A stretch of 64,000 nucleotides of DNA from Pseudogracilibacillus auburnensis (GTDB taxonomy: Bacteria; Bacillota; Bacilli; Bacillales; Amphibacillaceae). A model generated the notes under the pieces. It saw only the letters and a list, made by a program, of their open reading frames with translations, ran no database searches and was not told where the DNA came from. Both the position numbers and the translations under genes were made by a program. The stretch is taken from NCBI RefSeq assembly GCF_003201975.1, contig NZ_QJJQ01000006.1:1-64000 (forward strand), read 5' to 3'. Below are positions 35,253 through 43,534 of the stretch, piece by piece. The first letter of the stretch is position 1. Each line of letters opens with the position of its first letter.

Positions 35253-35402
35253 CTAATCAGTTGATGAATGGTTGACGTGAGGGCTCATAAGCTCCAATTG
35301 GTTTTCTACTAAATCGTAGCGTCTTTCATCGTCTAGATTCGCATAATCTTCATACATAAGATGCTCCGCGTTTATGTTGTGTCGTTTCTTGTTGTTAGTC
35401 AA
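35253..35402 (-). pseudogene. Truncated Uma2-family (DUF820) endonuclease remnant
   Basis: A 49-residue frame preceded by GGAGG encodes HLMYEDYANLDDERRYDLVE followed by NQLELMSP, which is the N-terminal signature of Uma2/DUF820 PD-(D/E)XK-type proteins (normally about 185 residues). It stops shortly after at TAG, and no continuation in any frame is seen, so the gene is a relic. The start TTG 35402 has good spacing to the ribosome site. Uma2 genes are often mobile and multicopy. Homology is judged by eye but the DDERRYDLVE motif is characteristic. Confidence 0.7.
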
Positions 35403-35482
35403 TCTTACAACCTCCATTTTGTAAAGGTTTTCGATTTATCGTACCACTTTCCCCTATATTTTCTTTCTTAATAAAAAAGGAG

Positions 35483-35531
35483 TTGACATTCTGTTATTTT
35501 TTCTTTACACTTAATTTGAACAGTGGTCAAA
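35483..35531 (+). promoter_or_regulatory. tetR promoter with operator 1
   Basis: TTGACA (35483-35488) and TACACT (35506-35511) are 17 bases apart. Directly after the -10 lies TTTGAACAGTGGTCAAA (35515-35531), an imperfect palindrome (TTTGA.C...G.TCAAA). The identical 17-mer recurs at 36161-36177 before the next gene. Its place over the transcription start strongly suggests autorepression by the TetR protein. Confidence 0.8.
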
Positions 35532-35544
35532 AGGATTGAAATAA

Positions 35545-36105
35545 ATGGATAGAAAAACAGATTTAACACGTGAACGGATTATGGATGTGGCAAGAGCTTT
35601 ATTATTGGAAAAAGGATATAGGAATGTTTCGATGAGGCAAATTGCAAGTGAAATGACATGTAGTCATGGGGCAATTTACTACCATTTTAAAAACAAGGCG
35701 GAACTTTTTTATGCGTTAGTGGAAGATCATTTTTCATTATTAGATAAAAGAATGGATGAAATTTTGGAAGAGCAAACAGAGAATAAGGATAAATTGAAAA
35801 AGTTATTATTAGGATTTATTGAATTTGGACTTAATTATCAAAGTCATTATGAAATTATGTTTTTAATTAAAGATAAAGAAGTTCTCCATTTTCTAAACGA
35901 GAACCCGACAAAAACATATGAAAAATTTGCAAATGCAATTGCTCAATTGAGTGAAAAACAGCTCTCCATTCAAGAAATTTGGTCGATATTTTTATCGTTA
36001 CACGGATTTGTATCCCACTACTTAAGGCATATTGTCGGTTTTACAGAAGTGGAAGAAATGGCAAAATTTCATGTCAAAATGGTAATAAAATGGGCAGAAG
36101 TATAA
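35545..36105 (+). CDS. TetR/AcrR-family transcriptional regulator
   Basis: A 186-residue repressor. The N-terminal helix-turn-helix (residues ~8-55) reads RERIMDVARALLLEKGYRNVSMRQIASEM then CSHGAIYYHFKNKAELFYAL, a textbook TetR domain. The all-helical C-terminal part (~60-186) binds an unknown ligand. The start is ATG 35545. The same palindrome lies upstream of this gene and of the NAD(P)-binding protein gene at 36196, so it probably controls both. A terminator separates them, so they form two units under one repressor. Confidence 0.93.
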   Translation: MDRKTDLTRERIMDVARALLLEKGYRNVSMRQIASEMTCSHGAIYYHFKNKAELFYALVEDHFSLLDKRMDEILEEQTENKDKLKKLLLGFIEFGLNYQSHYEIMFLIKDKEVLHFLNENPTKTYEKFANAIAQLSEKQLSIQEIWSIFLSLHGFVSHYLRHIVGFTEVEEMAKFHVKMVIKWAEV

Positions 36106-36117
36106 GTGCATGTATGC

Positions 36118-36150
36118 GCAAGTAAGTGATCATCCCTTACTTGCATCATT
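36118..36150 (+). terminator. Terminator after tetR
   Basis: GCAAGTAAG pairs with CTTACTTGC around a ten-base loop, with ATCATTTTTAC following. It lies 12 bases past the tetR stop and shortly before operator 2. Confidence 0.8.
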
Positions 36151-36160
36151 TTTACTATAA

Positions 36161-36177
36161 TTTGAACAGTGGTCAAA
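36161..36177 (+). promoter_or_regulatory. TetR operator 2
   Basis: TTTGAACAGTGGTCAAA is identical over 17 bases to 35515-35531 and, including the flanking TAA before and AGG after, over 23. It stands about 20 bases before the start codon of the NAD(P)-binding protein gene, with TACTATAA as a possible -10 just upstream. Confidence 0.8.
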
Positions 36178-36195
36178 AGGGAAGGGGAAATGGAA

Positions 36196-37128
36196 ATGAA
36201 AAAAGTAATTGTCTTAGGTGCAACAGGTGGCATGGGGTATTCGTTAGTAAATGAACTAGTTGAAAGAGGAATGGAAGTAACGGCATTTGCACGTAATAAA
36301 GATAAACTGCATCATTTTTTTGGTAATAACTCACATATTACTATTTACCAAGGGGATGTATTTTCTACCAATGAATTAATGAATGCTGTAAAAGGAAATG
36401 AGATCATTTTTCATGCGATCAATTTACCATATGCGAGTTGGGAAGCGAAACTACCTATTATGACTCAACAAATTATTCAAGCTGCGCAAAAAAATAGTAC
36501 GAAGCTGGCTATAGTGGATAACATTTATAGCTACGGAAAAAGTCCAGGTGAAAAAGTGAAAGAAACGACAGAAAAACGCCCGCATACGAAAAAGGGCAAA
36601 ATAAGGTTGGAAATGCAGAAACTTTATGAGAGTTCTCAAGTACCTTATATCATTGCGCATTTTCCAGACTTTTATGGCCCTTATGTCGAAAGTTCTTTAT
36701 TAAACTTTACTTTAACTAAAATGATGGAAAATAAAAAAGCACAATATGTTGGAGATCCACGCCTATCAAGGGAACATATTTATACCCCTGATGGAGCTAA
36801 AGCATTGGTGGAATTAGCCTTAAATGAAACGGCATATAATCAAATTTGGAATATTCCCGCTTATGATGTGATAACAGGAGAGGAGATTATTCATATTTTA
36901 CAATCAATAACGAACAATCACAAAAAGGTTTCCACCGTTACGAAAAACATGGTTCGCTTCATCGGTTTATTTGATCGACAGATGCGAGAGTTCGTGGAAA
37001 TGATGTATTTAAATGAACAACCTGTTGTTTTGGATGGCGAAAAATATGAGAAAAATATTGGCATCTTACCAAAAACGCCGTATGATGAAGGCATAAAAAG
37101 AACGATAGACATAATGAAAGATAAATAG
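36196..37128 (+). CDS. NAD(P)-dependent epimerase/reductase (extended SDR)
   Basis: A 310-residue oxidoreductase-fold protein. The Rossmann motif VIVLGATGGMGYSL (residues ~4-17) and basic FARNKDK (~35-41), favouring NADP, are followed by VDNIYSYG near 112-119, where the Tyr may be catalytic, and HFPDFYGPYVESSLL near 155. It fits the NAD-dependent epimerase/dehydratase or atypical NmrA-like group; substrate unknown. The start is ATG 36196, eight bases after AAGGGG; GTG 36169 lies within the operator. Induction through the TetR protein is likely, perhaps in a detoxification response. Confidence 0.85.
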   Translation: MKKVIVLGATGGMGYSLVNELVERGMEVTAFARNKDKLHHFFGNNSHITIYQGDVFSTNELMNAVKGNEIIFHAINLPYASWEAKLPIMTQQIIQAAQKNSTKLAIVDNIYSYGKSPGEKVKETTEKRPHTKKGKIRLEMQKLYESSQVPYIIAHFPDFYGPYVESSLLNFTLTKMMENKKAQYVGDPRLSREHIYTPDGAKALVELALNETAYNQIWNIPAYDVITGEEIIHILQSITNNHKKVSTVTKNMVRFIGLFDRQMREFVEMMYLNEQPVVLDGEKYEKNIGILPKTPYDEGIKRTIDIMKDK

Positions 37129-37145
37129 TCATGTTGCAAATATTC

Positions 37146-37183
37146 AAACTGCTCGTACTCTATAAAGTATGAGCAGTTTTTTT
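37146..37183 (+). terminator. Terminator after the epimerase gene
   Basis: AAACTGCTCGTACT pairs with AGTATGAGCAGTTT around CTATAA, followed by TTTT. It is an efficient-looking intrinsic terminator 18 bases after the stop. Confidence 0.92.
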
Positions 37184-37190
37184 AGTAGAA

Positions 37191-37500
37191 TAAGAAAGTT
37201 TAAATCCTTTCTTACTATTCACTGGATAAAAAGTGCGATATTACGGGACTGCGCTTACGCTCGCACCACCGAAAACCATTGGGACTCCGCTAAATGCACG
37301 TCCCATCGAAAAGCCTTGTCGCAACCCCAGTACTAGCACGTCTTTTGTGTTGTAAATGAACTAAGGCTTGGTAAATAAGCAATTCCTTACTTACATAAGT
37401 GCAACATCACCTAGTCACCGTCTTAGTGGCTATTTTAGGGAAGGCCTAAGGACAGGCTTTGCGCCTAACGTCGGCATACCCCTATGAAGGGGCATGTTTT
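37191..37500. repeat. Repeat block with TAAGAAAG hairpin and GC-rich cargo
   Basis: It opens with the hairpin TAAGAAAG/CTTTCTTA (37191-37214), then GGGACTGCGCTTACGCTCG, CCACCGAAAACC, GGGACTCCGCTAAATGCACG and CGTCCCATCGAAAAGCC, all variants of the cargo module at 17.2, 20.9 and 57.3 kb. TAAGTGCAACATCACCT near 37400 also occurs near 43300. No terminal inverted repeat could be defined. The rest of 37129-37664 holds no gene. Confidence 0.6.
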
Positions 37501-37664
37501 CTTTCGTGAATGCTTAAGTTTTCTAAACACTTTTTTTGTTTCAAAAGGGTCTTATTTACAAAGATGTGACTTAAGTCATATCTTTTCTCTTAAATAATGA
37601 CTACAGATAGTGCCAGAAGGAATACTTTTCATTTATGATGAAAGTATGTTAGGAGGAATGCTAC

Positions 37665-38597
37665 ATGCTTGAGTTAATGGACTTGTCAAAACGTTATAAG
37701 CAATTTTATGCAGTAAAAAATATGAACATGTATATTGAAAAAGGTGAAATTGTTGGATTGTTAGGACCAAATGGAGCTGGTAAATCAACAGCGATTTCCA
37801 TGTTGTCCTCGCTTATTGAACCAACAGAGGGAGATGTATTATTTCATAAGAAAAGTATTTTAAAAAATCCATCTCCACTCCGAAAAGTAATTGGAGTAGT
37901 ACCACAGGAGATTGCCCTATATGAGGAATTAACAGCCGAAGAAAATTTACATTTCTTTGGACGAATATACCGGATGTCCGGTAAGGAATTAAGACAAAAA
38001 ATTGATGATGTATTAAAACTTATTGGCTTAGTAGATCGGAGAAAGGATGTCGTAAAAAAGTTTTCTGGTGGAATGAAAAGAAGATTAAATATTGGTGTTG
38101 CCCTATTACACAATCCAGAATTTTTAATTATGGATGAACCAACTGTAGGAATTGATCCGCAATCGAGAAGTTATATTTTGGAAACGGTAAAAAGATTAAA
38201 TGAAGAAAAAGGGTTGACCATTCTTTATACGAGCCACTATATGGAGGAAGTCGAGTATTTGTGTGACCGAATTTATATTATGGATAAAGGGAATTTAATT
38301 GCAGTAGGAACAAAAGACGATATAAAAGAAATATTATCTGCGGAACATACGATACATGTGGAAGCCGAACTATTAAATAATGATTTCATCGAAGCGTTAC
38401 AAGAAGAACCAACGATCAAAGAAACGTTTGTAAAAGATGAAACAATAACGATTATTGTACCGAAAGAAATAAATGTGTTTCAACTCATTACAAGATTAGC
38501 CAATGAGACAAAGGTAGAATTAAAATCAGTAAATGTGAAAACACCGACATTGGAAGATGTTTTTCTCCATTTAACGGGTAGAGCATTAAGGGATTGA
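37665..38597 (+). CDS. ABC-2 type exporter ATPase
   Basis: A 310-residue ATP-binding protein. Walker A GLLGPNGAGKSTAISML (residues ~31-47), signature FSGGMKRRLNIG (~132-143), Walker B FLIMDEPTVGIDP (~151-163) and the H-loop TSHYMEEVE are intact. The ~80-residue C-terminal extension (VEAELLNNDFIEALQ...LEDVFLHLTGRALRD) is typical of DrrA/NodI-like ATPases. The start is ATG 37665 after AGGAGG. It overlaps the first permease gene by four bases. Such exporters handle antibiotics, peptides or lipids; the substrate is unknown. Confidence 0.94.
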   Translation: MLELMDLSKRYKQFYAVKNMNMYIEKGEIVGLLGPNGAGKSTAISMLSSLIEPTEGDVLFHKKSILKNPSPLRKVIGVVPQEIALYEELTAEENLHFFGRIYRMSGKELRQKIDDVLKLIGLVDRRKDVVKKFSGGMKRRLNIGVALLHNPEFLIMDEPTVGIDPQSRSYILETVKRLNEEKGLTILYTSHYMEEVEYLCDRIYIMDKGNLIAVGTKDDIKEILSAEHTIHVEAELLNNDFIEALQEEPTIKETFVKDETITIIVPKEINVFQLITRLANETKVELKSVNVKTPTLEDVFLHLTGRALRD

Positions 38598-39868
38598 AGG
38601 TGATATGGATGATATGGGAAATAGTGAAGAAACAAGGGCTAACTTTTATGCGCAATCCTCAGCAATTATTTTTACTTATCGCTTTGCCACTAATATTAAT
38701 TATTATTTTGAGTGTGTCCCTTAGTGGATTTATTAGTGGTAATGCAATCGAAATCGATACTAATGTTGCTTTCATTGAACATTCCGATGAAAAAATGCAA
38801 ATAGAGAAGTTTATAGAGGAAGTAGAAAACAGCAATATATCTGAAATGGAAAAAGCAATTTACAAGGAAACGGCAAATCAATATCAAATCGTTCACCTAT
38901 TAAACAAAGAGGTTTTGCAAAATGTGGATAGTGCGATTACCGTCGAGGAAATTTCCCCTGAAAATAAAGAGGAAGCACTAAAGAGTGACCAATATGCAAT
39001 TGTTATAGAAATTCCTGCTAATTTTACATATGATACGCTACGTTATATTTTACTGGACGAAGGAGAAGCGGAAACGATTATTCTTTATGAAAATGAAGGA
39101 GCAGAAATGGGTGTTTCAGCTGTGAAAGGCATGGTTCATTCATTCCAAGAACAATTGAAGTTAATGGACATAGCTGCTAAACATCAACTAGATCCAACTA
39201 CATTTCAAATAGTTAAAGAACAAATGATTGGAGAAGTTACATCTATTCAACAAAGTGAACCAATTACATCAAAAGAATACTATACAATCGCGATGGCAGT
39301 AATGAATGTGTTATATATTGCAACAGCAATTGCATCTTTTTCATTTCTCGAAAAGCAATCACAAGTGTTTAATCGGGTGATATTATCAGATGTTTCGAGA
39401 TGGATTTATTTTATTGGCGTGTTTTTATCGGGGACTATTTTTGCATTTATTCAATTACTGATCATCTTTGCATTTTCATGGATTATTTTTGGAGTGACAT
39501 GGCCATTGGGAGAATTTTTCGTTATCACTTTAACGATTGCGATCGCAGTAGGTGGATTAGCAGTGTTATTGACGGCAATTAGTTATCGTTTAAATTCCGA
39601 GGCAGTCATTAATTTCTTTATAACAATCTTTATTGCTTTTTTAGCTTTATTAGGTGGAAGTTTTTTCCCAATTGGTGATTTGTCCTCTACCTTTCAATGG
39701 ATTGGAGACTTAACGCCGAATGGTGCTGGTATGTCCCTATATTTAAATCTTTTACGAGGGAATGACCTTTTAGAAACAATAAACCATTTATTTTACCTTA
39801 TCATTATTACGGTTGCATTTATCGTTATAGCAGTTATTAGTTTTCCGAAAAGGGGGCAAATTTCATGA
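38594..39868 (+). CDS. ABC-2 exporter permease 1
   Basis: A 424-residue ABC-2 membrane subunit: one N-terminal helix (~22-45), a large extracytoplasmic loop (~50-225) rich in Glu, then five to six helices (~230-415) with the typical ending SFFPIGDLSSTFQWIGDLTPNGAGM. The start is TTG 38594 overlapping the ATPase stop (TTGA); the ribosome site is weak, so translation is likely coupled. The following permease starts inside its stop codon (ATGA). The two permeases are similar in layout but diverged, suggesting a heterodimer with one ATPase type. Confidence 0.88.
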   Translation: MKVIWMIWEIVKKQGLTFMRNPQQLFLLIALPLILIIILSVSLSGFISGNAIEIDTNVAFIEHSDEKMQIEKFIEEVENSNISEMEKAIYKETANQYQIVHLLNKEVLQNVDSAITVEEISPENKEEALKSDQYAIVIEIPANFTYDTLRYILLDEGEAETIILYENEGAEMGVSAVKGMVHSFQEQLKLMDIAAKHQLDPTTFQIVKEQMIGEVTSIQQSEPITSKEYYTIAMAVMNVLYIATAIASFSFLEKQSQVFNRVILSDVSRWIYFIGVFLSGTIFAFIQLLIIFAFSWIIFGVTWPLGEFFVITLTIAIAVGGLAVLLTAISYRLNSEAVINFFITIFIAFLALLGGSFFPIGDLSSTFQWIGDLTPNGAGMSLYLNLLRGNDLLETINHLFYLIIITVAFIVIAVISFPKRGQIS

Positions 39869-40962
39869 CCGGTATTTTCCTTACTAAAATAAAATGGTTA
39901 CTTAGAAATCCGTGGACTTTTCTTCTTATGACTGTTTTTTCAATCGGATTTGCATTTATCGTCGGAGGGTTTAATAGTTTTGATAAAATAAAAGTTCCAA
40001 CATATGTCGAGGAAAAGAGTATGCAGGAAATGGATGTTGTTCAACTAATAGAAAAACAAGGTATATTTGTTTTTGAATGGATGTCCTATGAAGAAATGGA
40101 AGAGAAAATAATTAGTGGAAAAAGTGAATTTGGACTTCATTTATATGAGGATGATTTCCAAATTATCGTCGGGATCGACTCACCAAACATCAATATAGTC
40201 GAACAATCAGTAACAAATGCTTATCGGAAAGACCGACAAATTGACCAACTTGCCAGTGGGATATTAGAGTCGAAACAGGCAATATTACATGAAATAACGG
40301 AAGAACCGATCTTCAAGACAGAGTCAACTAGTTTTTATGGAAATGACACGTTTGTTTACGACAGTAATTTGCATTCTGTCTATGGGTTTACCCTATTTTT
40401 CGTTGTCTATACGATCGCATATAGTGTATTTCAAATATTAATTGAAAAAAGAAGCGGTGTATGGGATCGGATGATTTTATCACCTATTCGAAAATGGGAA
40501 ATGTATGTGGCAAACTTTTTATATAGTTTTTTAATCGGATATAGCCAAATACTAGCTGTATTTCTCGTCTTTCGTTTTATCATTAAAGTTGATTTCCATG
40601 GTACCTTTCTTCAAGCATTACTTGTCATGATTCCTTATGTCCTTGCTATCGTTGCTTTGTCTATTTTAATTACTGGTGCAGTACGAACAACCCAACAGTA
40701 CAATGCGGTGATTCCGATCGTTACTATAAGCATGGCAATGATTGGTGGTGCCTTTTGGCCACTAGAAATTGTGGAATCGAAATTTATGCTTTTATTATCA
40801 AAAATTGTTCCAATTACGTACGGGATGGAGGCATTAAATGGTGTAACCTTATACGGATATTCGTTTGAACAAACATTATTTCCAATTAGCATTTTATTAT
40901 TAATGAGTGTGATCATGACAGGAGTCGGCATTCATTTAATGGAAAAAAGATTTATTTCATAA
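39865..40962 (+). CDS. ABC-2 exporter permease 2
   Basis: A 365-residue ABC-2 subunit with an N-terminal helix (~12-35), an extracytoplasmic loop (~36-165) and a six-helix core. EKRSGVWDRMILSPIRKWEMYVANFLY (~192-218) is the conserved cytoplasmic coupling segment seen in this family, and GGAFWPLEIVESKF near 292 is the usual re-entrant region before the last helix. It is the last gene of the three-gene exporter operon, followed by a terminator. Substrate and regulator are not evident. Confidence 0.88.
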   Translation: MTGIFLTKIKWLLRNPWTFLLMTVFSIGFAFIVGGFNSFDKIKVPTYVEEKSMQEMDVVQLIEKQGIFVFEWMSYEEMEEKIISGKSEFGLHLYEDDFQIIVGIDSPNINIVEQSVTNAYRKDRQIDQLASGILESKQAILHEITEEPIFKTESTSFYGNDTFVYDSNLHSVYGFTLFFVVYTIAYSVFQILIEKRSGVWDRMILSPIRKWEMYVANFLYSFLIGYSQILAVFLVFRFIIKVDFHGTFLQALLVMIPYVLAIVALSILITGAVRTTQQYNAVIPIVTISMAMIGGAFWPLEIVESKFMLLLSKIVPITYGMEALNGVTLYGYSFEQTLFPISILLLMSVIMTGVGIHLMEKRFIS

Positions 40963-40966
40963 CCTG

Positions 40967-40999
40967 AAAAACCTGATGATTATCGGCATCAGGTTTTTA
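40967..40999 (+). terminator. Terminator of the ABC-2 exporter operon
   Basis: AAAAACCTGATG pairs with CATCAGGTTTTT around ATTATCGG. It starts five bases beyond the permease stop. Confidence 0.92.
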
Positions 41000-41132
41000 A
41001 ATATCGCAAATGGTATAAAAAGGATTATATGTAAAAAACAAATAGAATATATTTGGCCCATTTAGCAGATTAATATTTTTCTTTCGACTATAATAGAATA
41101 AGAGAGCCTGCTTTTTAAGGGGGAAATATGAA

Positions 41133-42086
41133 TTGAAAAAAAAGAAATGGATCATACTATTTACTACTATTGTAAGTACTTTATTTATAATAGATGTAGT
41201 TGCTAGTTTTTATTTTTATAATTTAGCGATAAAGCGTGGACCGAAAGACTTTTTACAAGGAAACTCTGATTTAGAAGTATCAGCAGAAACGTTGGATGTT
41301 TTTTTAGAAGGGGATTGGATTGACTGGACGGGACAGCAAGAGTTTGAAACGGTGGAAATGACTTCATTTGATGGATTAAAACTACATGGTTATTACTTAC
41401 AATCAAAAGAACCATCAAATAAAACAGTTATTTTTGCCCACGGATATCTTGGACACGCATTCGATATGGGGTTGTTTGGTGAATATTATTATGAAAACCT
41501 AGGATATAATATTTTTATGCCTGATTTACGCGGACATGGCAATAGTGAAGGAGATTATATTGGGTTTGGCTGGCATGATCGTCTCGATTTAATTGGTTGG
41601 ATGAATCTGTTAATCGAAAAAAATCCAAATACTGAAATTGTCATGCATGGATTATCAATGGGAGCGGCAACAGTGGTAATGGCAAGTGGAGAAGAACTCC
41701 CTGCAAATGTAAAAGCTATTATTGCGGATAGTCCTTACACCTCTGTTTATGATTTGTTTGCTTACCAAATGGAACGAATGTTTCACTTGCCTGACAAACC
41801 AATTTTACCATCTACTAGCTTAGTAACAGATTTAAAGGCAGGTTATTCATTAACAGAAGCATCAGCACTTGACCAAGTAAAAAAAGCGTCCGTTCCAATT
41901 TTATATATTTCTGGTGAAGAAGATACTTTTGTTCCGACGGATATGGCTAAAAGATTATACGAGAATACGAAAAGTGAAAGTGAAATCATTACCTTTTCTA
42001 GTGCAAACCATGGAGAATCGATCGTACTGCACCGGGATGAATATTTACAGACGATTACTCGTTTTATAGAAAAATATGTGCAATGA
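41133..42086 (+). CDS. Membrane-anchored alpha/beta hydrolase (YqkD-like)
   Basis: A 317-residue hydrolase. An N-terminal hydrophobic anchor (residues ~4-27) is followed by an alpha/beta-hydrolase domain. The oxyanion region is FAHGYLGHAFDMG, the nucleophile elbow is MHGLSMGAAT (Ser near 177), the acid lies in ISGEEDTFVP, and the catalytic His is in SSANHGESIV. DLRGHGNSEGDYIGFGWHDR is well conserved in the YqkD/S9-like family. The product should face the outside of the cell membrane. The start is TTG 41133 because an upstream ATG at 41128 runs into a stop at once. The substrate is unknown. Confidence 0.88.
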   Translation: MKKKKWIILFTTIVSTLFIIDVVASFYFYNLAIKRGPKDFLQGNSDLEVSAETLDVFLEGDWIDWTGQQEFETVEMTSFDGLKLHGYYLQSKEPSNKTVIFAHGYLGHAFDMGLFGEYYYENLGYNIFMPDLRGHGNSEGDYIGFGWHDRLDLIGWMNLLIEKNPNTEIVMHGLSMGAATVVMASGEELPANVKAIIADSPYTSVYDLFAYQMERMFHLPDKPILPSTSLVTDLKAGYSLTEASALDQVKKASVPILYISGEEDTFVPTDMAKRLYENTKSESEIITFSSANHGESIVLHRDEYLQTITRFIEKYVQ

Positions 42087-42088
42087 AG

Positions 42089-42131
42089 ATGAGCTTGGCT
42101 GTTTTTAGATAAAAACATGCCAAGCTCATTT
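42089..42131 (+). terminator. Terminator after the hydrolase gene
   Basis: ATGAGCTTGGC pairs with GCCAAGCTCAT around a long loop, three bases after the stop codon. A short T-rich tail follows. Downstream, 42145-42222 reads as a possible C-terminal gene relic (GYNLVRYCQPEIKEIYREM), of unknown origin. Confidence 0.7.
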
Positions 42132-42364
42132 GTATGTCTGGCATGGCTACAACTTGGTGAGGTACTGTCAACCTGAAATCAAGGAGATCTATCGCGAGAT
42201 GGAATCTGCAATGTTGTTGTAAGAGGAAAAATTATGCACGGATAAAGAGAAATTATACAAGTGAATTGGTATGGGGGTAGTTTGCAAAACAAAGTTTGAT
42301 ATTGTATTCATCTAATATGATCGGAAAGAAACAAACGAAAAAGTCAAATATAAGTGTATAATAT

Positions 42365-42757
42365 ATGAAAAATGGATATTACCTTCTTAATCATAAAGCA
42401 ATTATTGCACTCGTATTCTTCTTTTTCTATTTCTTATTAGGAATCGGTGTTGGTTTATTTGTGAAAACAGTTGGAATGACTACTGTATATTTAATGCCGA
42501 TTATGCTTTTATTTGGTTTTACTTTAATGATAGAATTTTTAAATTTCGGTAAAGATAGCTTAACGCTGAAAATAGCTAATTTATTTCCTATCCCACAATT
42601 AATCCAAATGGATGAATCTAGGGCGTAGGGTCCATTAGGTATTGTTCTTATTTGGATTACGGCAGCTGTACTGTTTACTTATATTTGTTTTGTCAGAACA
42701 AGAAAAATTTGCCTTTTTATCCTAATTAATAAAGTTGAATGCATGAAAAACATCTAG
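42365..42757 (+). pseudogene. Remnant of an ABC-2 transporter permease
   Basis: The frame encodes an ABC-permease C-terminal half: two helices, then TLKIANLFPIPQLIQMDESR, followed by an in-frame TAG at 42626. The same frame continues after the stop with GPLGIVLIWITAAVLFTYIC FVRTRKI, the expected last helix and basic tail. The N-terminal half and a ribosome site are missing. It is best read as a truncated, interrupted gene; it is not similar enough to the 38.6 and 39.9 kb permeases to be a recent copy. Confidence 0.7.
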
Positions 42758-42905
42758 AATAAGTAACATAATTTGCTATAAATTGTGTGACCTGCTATTC
42801 TAAATAAGAATTATTTTTGTTCGGTGAAGAGACTGTATGTTTTTATAATCACTTTGGACAGGGATAGTATTAAATTGTGTGATTTTCACACTTGGAGGAA
42901 ACAAT

Positions 42906-43106
42906 ATGGAACAAGGTTCAGTAAAATGGTTTAACGCAGACAAAGGTTTTGGGTTTATCGAACGTGAAGATGGAGACGATGTTTTTGTACACTTCTCTGC
43001 TATTCAAAGTGATGGATTTAAGTCATTAGACGAAGGGCAAAAGGTTACTTTTGAAGTAGAAGAAGGTCAACGTGGACCACAAGCTACAAATGTACAAGCT
43101 ATATAA
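42906..43106 (+). CDS. Cold-shock protein (CspA/CspB family)
   Basis: A 66-residue OB-fold RNA chaperone. RNP1 (KGFGFIER) and RNP2 (VFVHFS) motifs are intact, and the chain begins [19 protein letters not shown], close to CspB-type proteins. It binds single-stranded RNA and keeps it unfolded. The start is ATG 42906, seven bases after GGAGG; the longer frame from 42879 includes the ribosome site. A leader of more than 100 bases with no gene precedes it, as is usual for cold-shock genes that are controlled after transcription. Confidence 0.96.
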   Translation: MEQGSVKWFNADKGFGFIEREDGDDVFVHFSAIQSDGFKSLDEGQKVTFEVEEGQRGPQATNVQAI

Positions 43107-43112
43107 TGAAGT

Positions 43113-43157
43113 AATAAATAACCAGGCTCATTTACTGTGAGAGTCTGGTTATTTATT
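43113..43157 (+). terminator. Terminator of the cold-shock gene
   Basis: AATAAATAACCAG pairs with CTGGTTATTTATT around a loop that itself contains CTC/GAG. It lies six bases after the stop codon. Confidence 0.85.
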
Positions 43158-43164
43158 TACAGAT

Positions 43165-43340
43165 AAGAAAGTAAAACTTTCTTGACCGCATAAGTGCAAT
43201 TAAAGCTCTATAAATAAGTTAATCACTTATAACAAGTCGAACGCAGGTTAAGAGCGCCACGTCCTGTGTCAACACCTACACTAGCACGTCCTGTGCGTCG
43301 TAAGTGCAACATCACCTCTATCATCGCCTTATCCTTGCTT
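43165..43340. repeat. Degenerate repeat block with AAGAAAG hairpin
   Basis: It begins with AAGAAAG/CTTTCTT and contains CACTAGCACGTCCTGTG and TAAGTGCAACATCACCTC, shared with the 37.2-kb block and in part with 57.3 kb. It is shorter and more decayed than the other copies. Otherwise 43158-43498 is without a recognisable feature. Confidence 0.5.
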
Positions 43341-43498
43341 AGCACTCAATATACTTTAATTTTAAAAGATTTATGGTTGTCCAGAAGCCTGAAAATCTTC
43401 TATGCTAGTATCGGGATGGGATATATTCTAGTGCCTATAAAATTGAATAGACAAGCCTTATGTTCGTTGATGTGATGGCCTGTTTGAATACCAATACA

Positions 43499-43529
43499 TA
43501 AAAAATTCCCACCTTTTTAAGGTAGGAAT
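43499..43529 (-). terminator. Terminator of the D-amino acid aminotransferase gene
   Basis: On the minus strand ATTCCTACCTT pairs with AAGGTGGGAAT and is followed by a T run. It begins five bases after the stop codon. Confidence 0.9.
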
Positions 43530-43534
43530 CTAAA

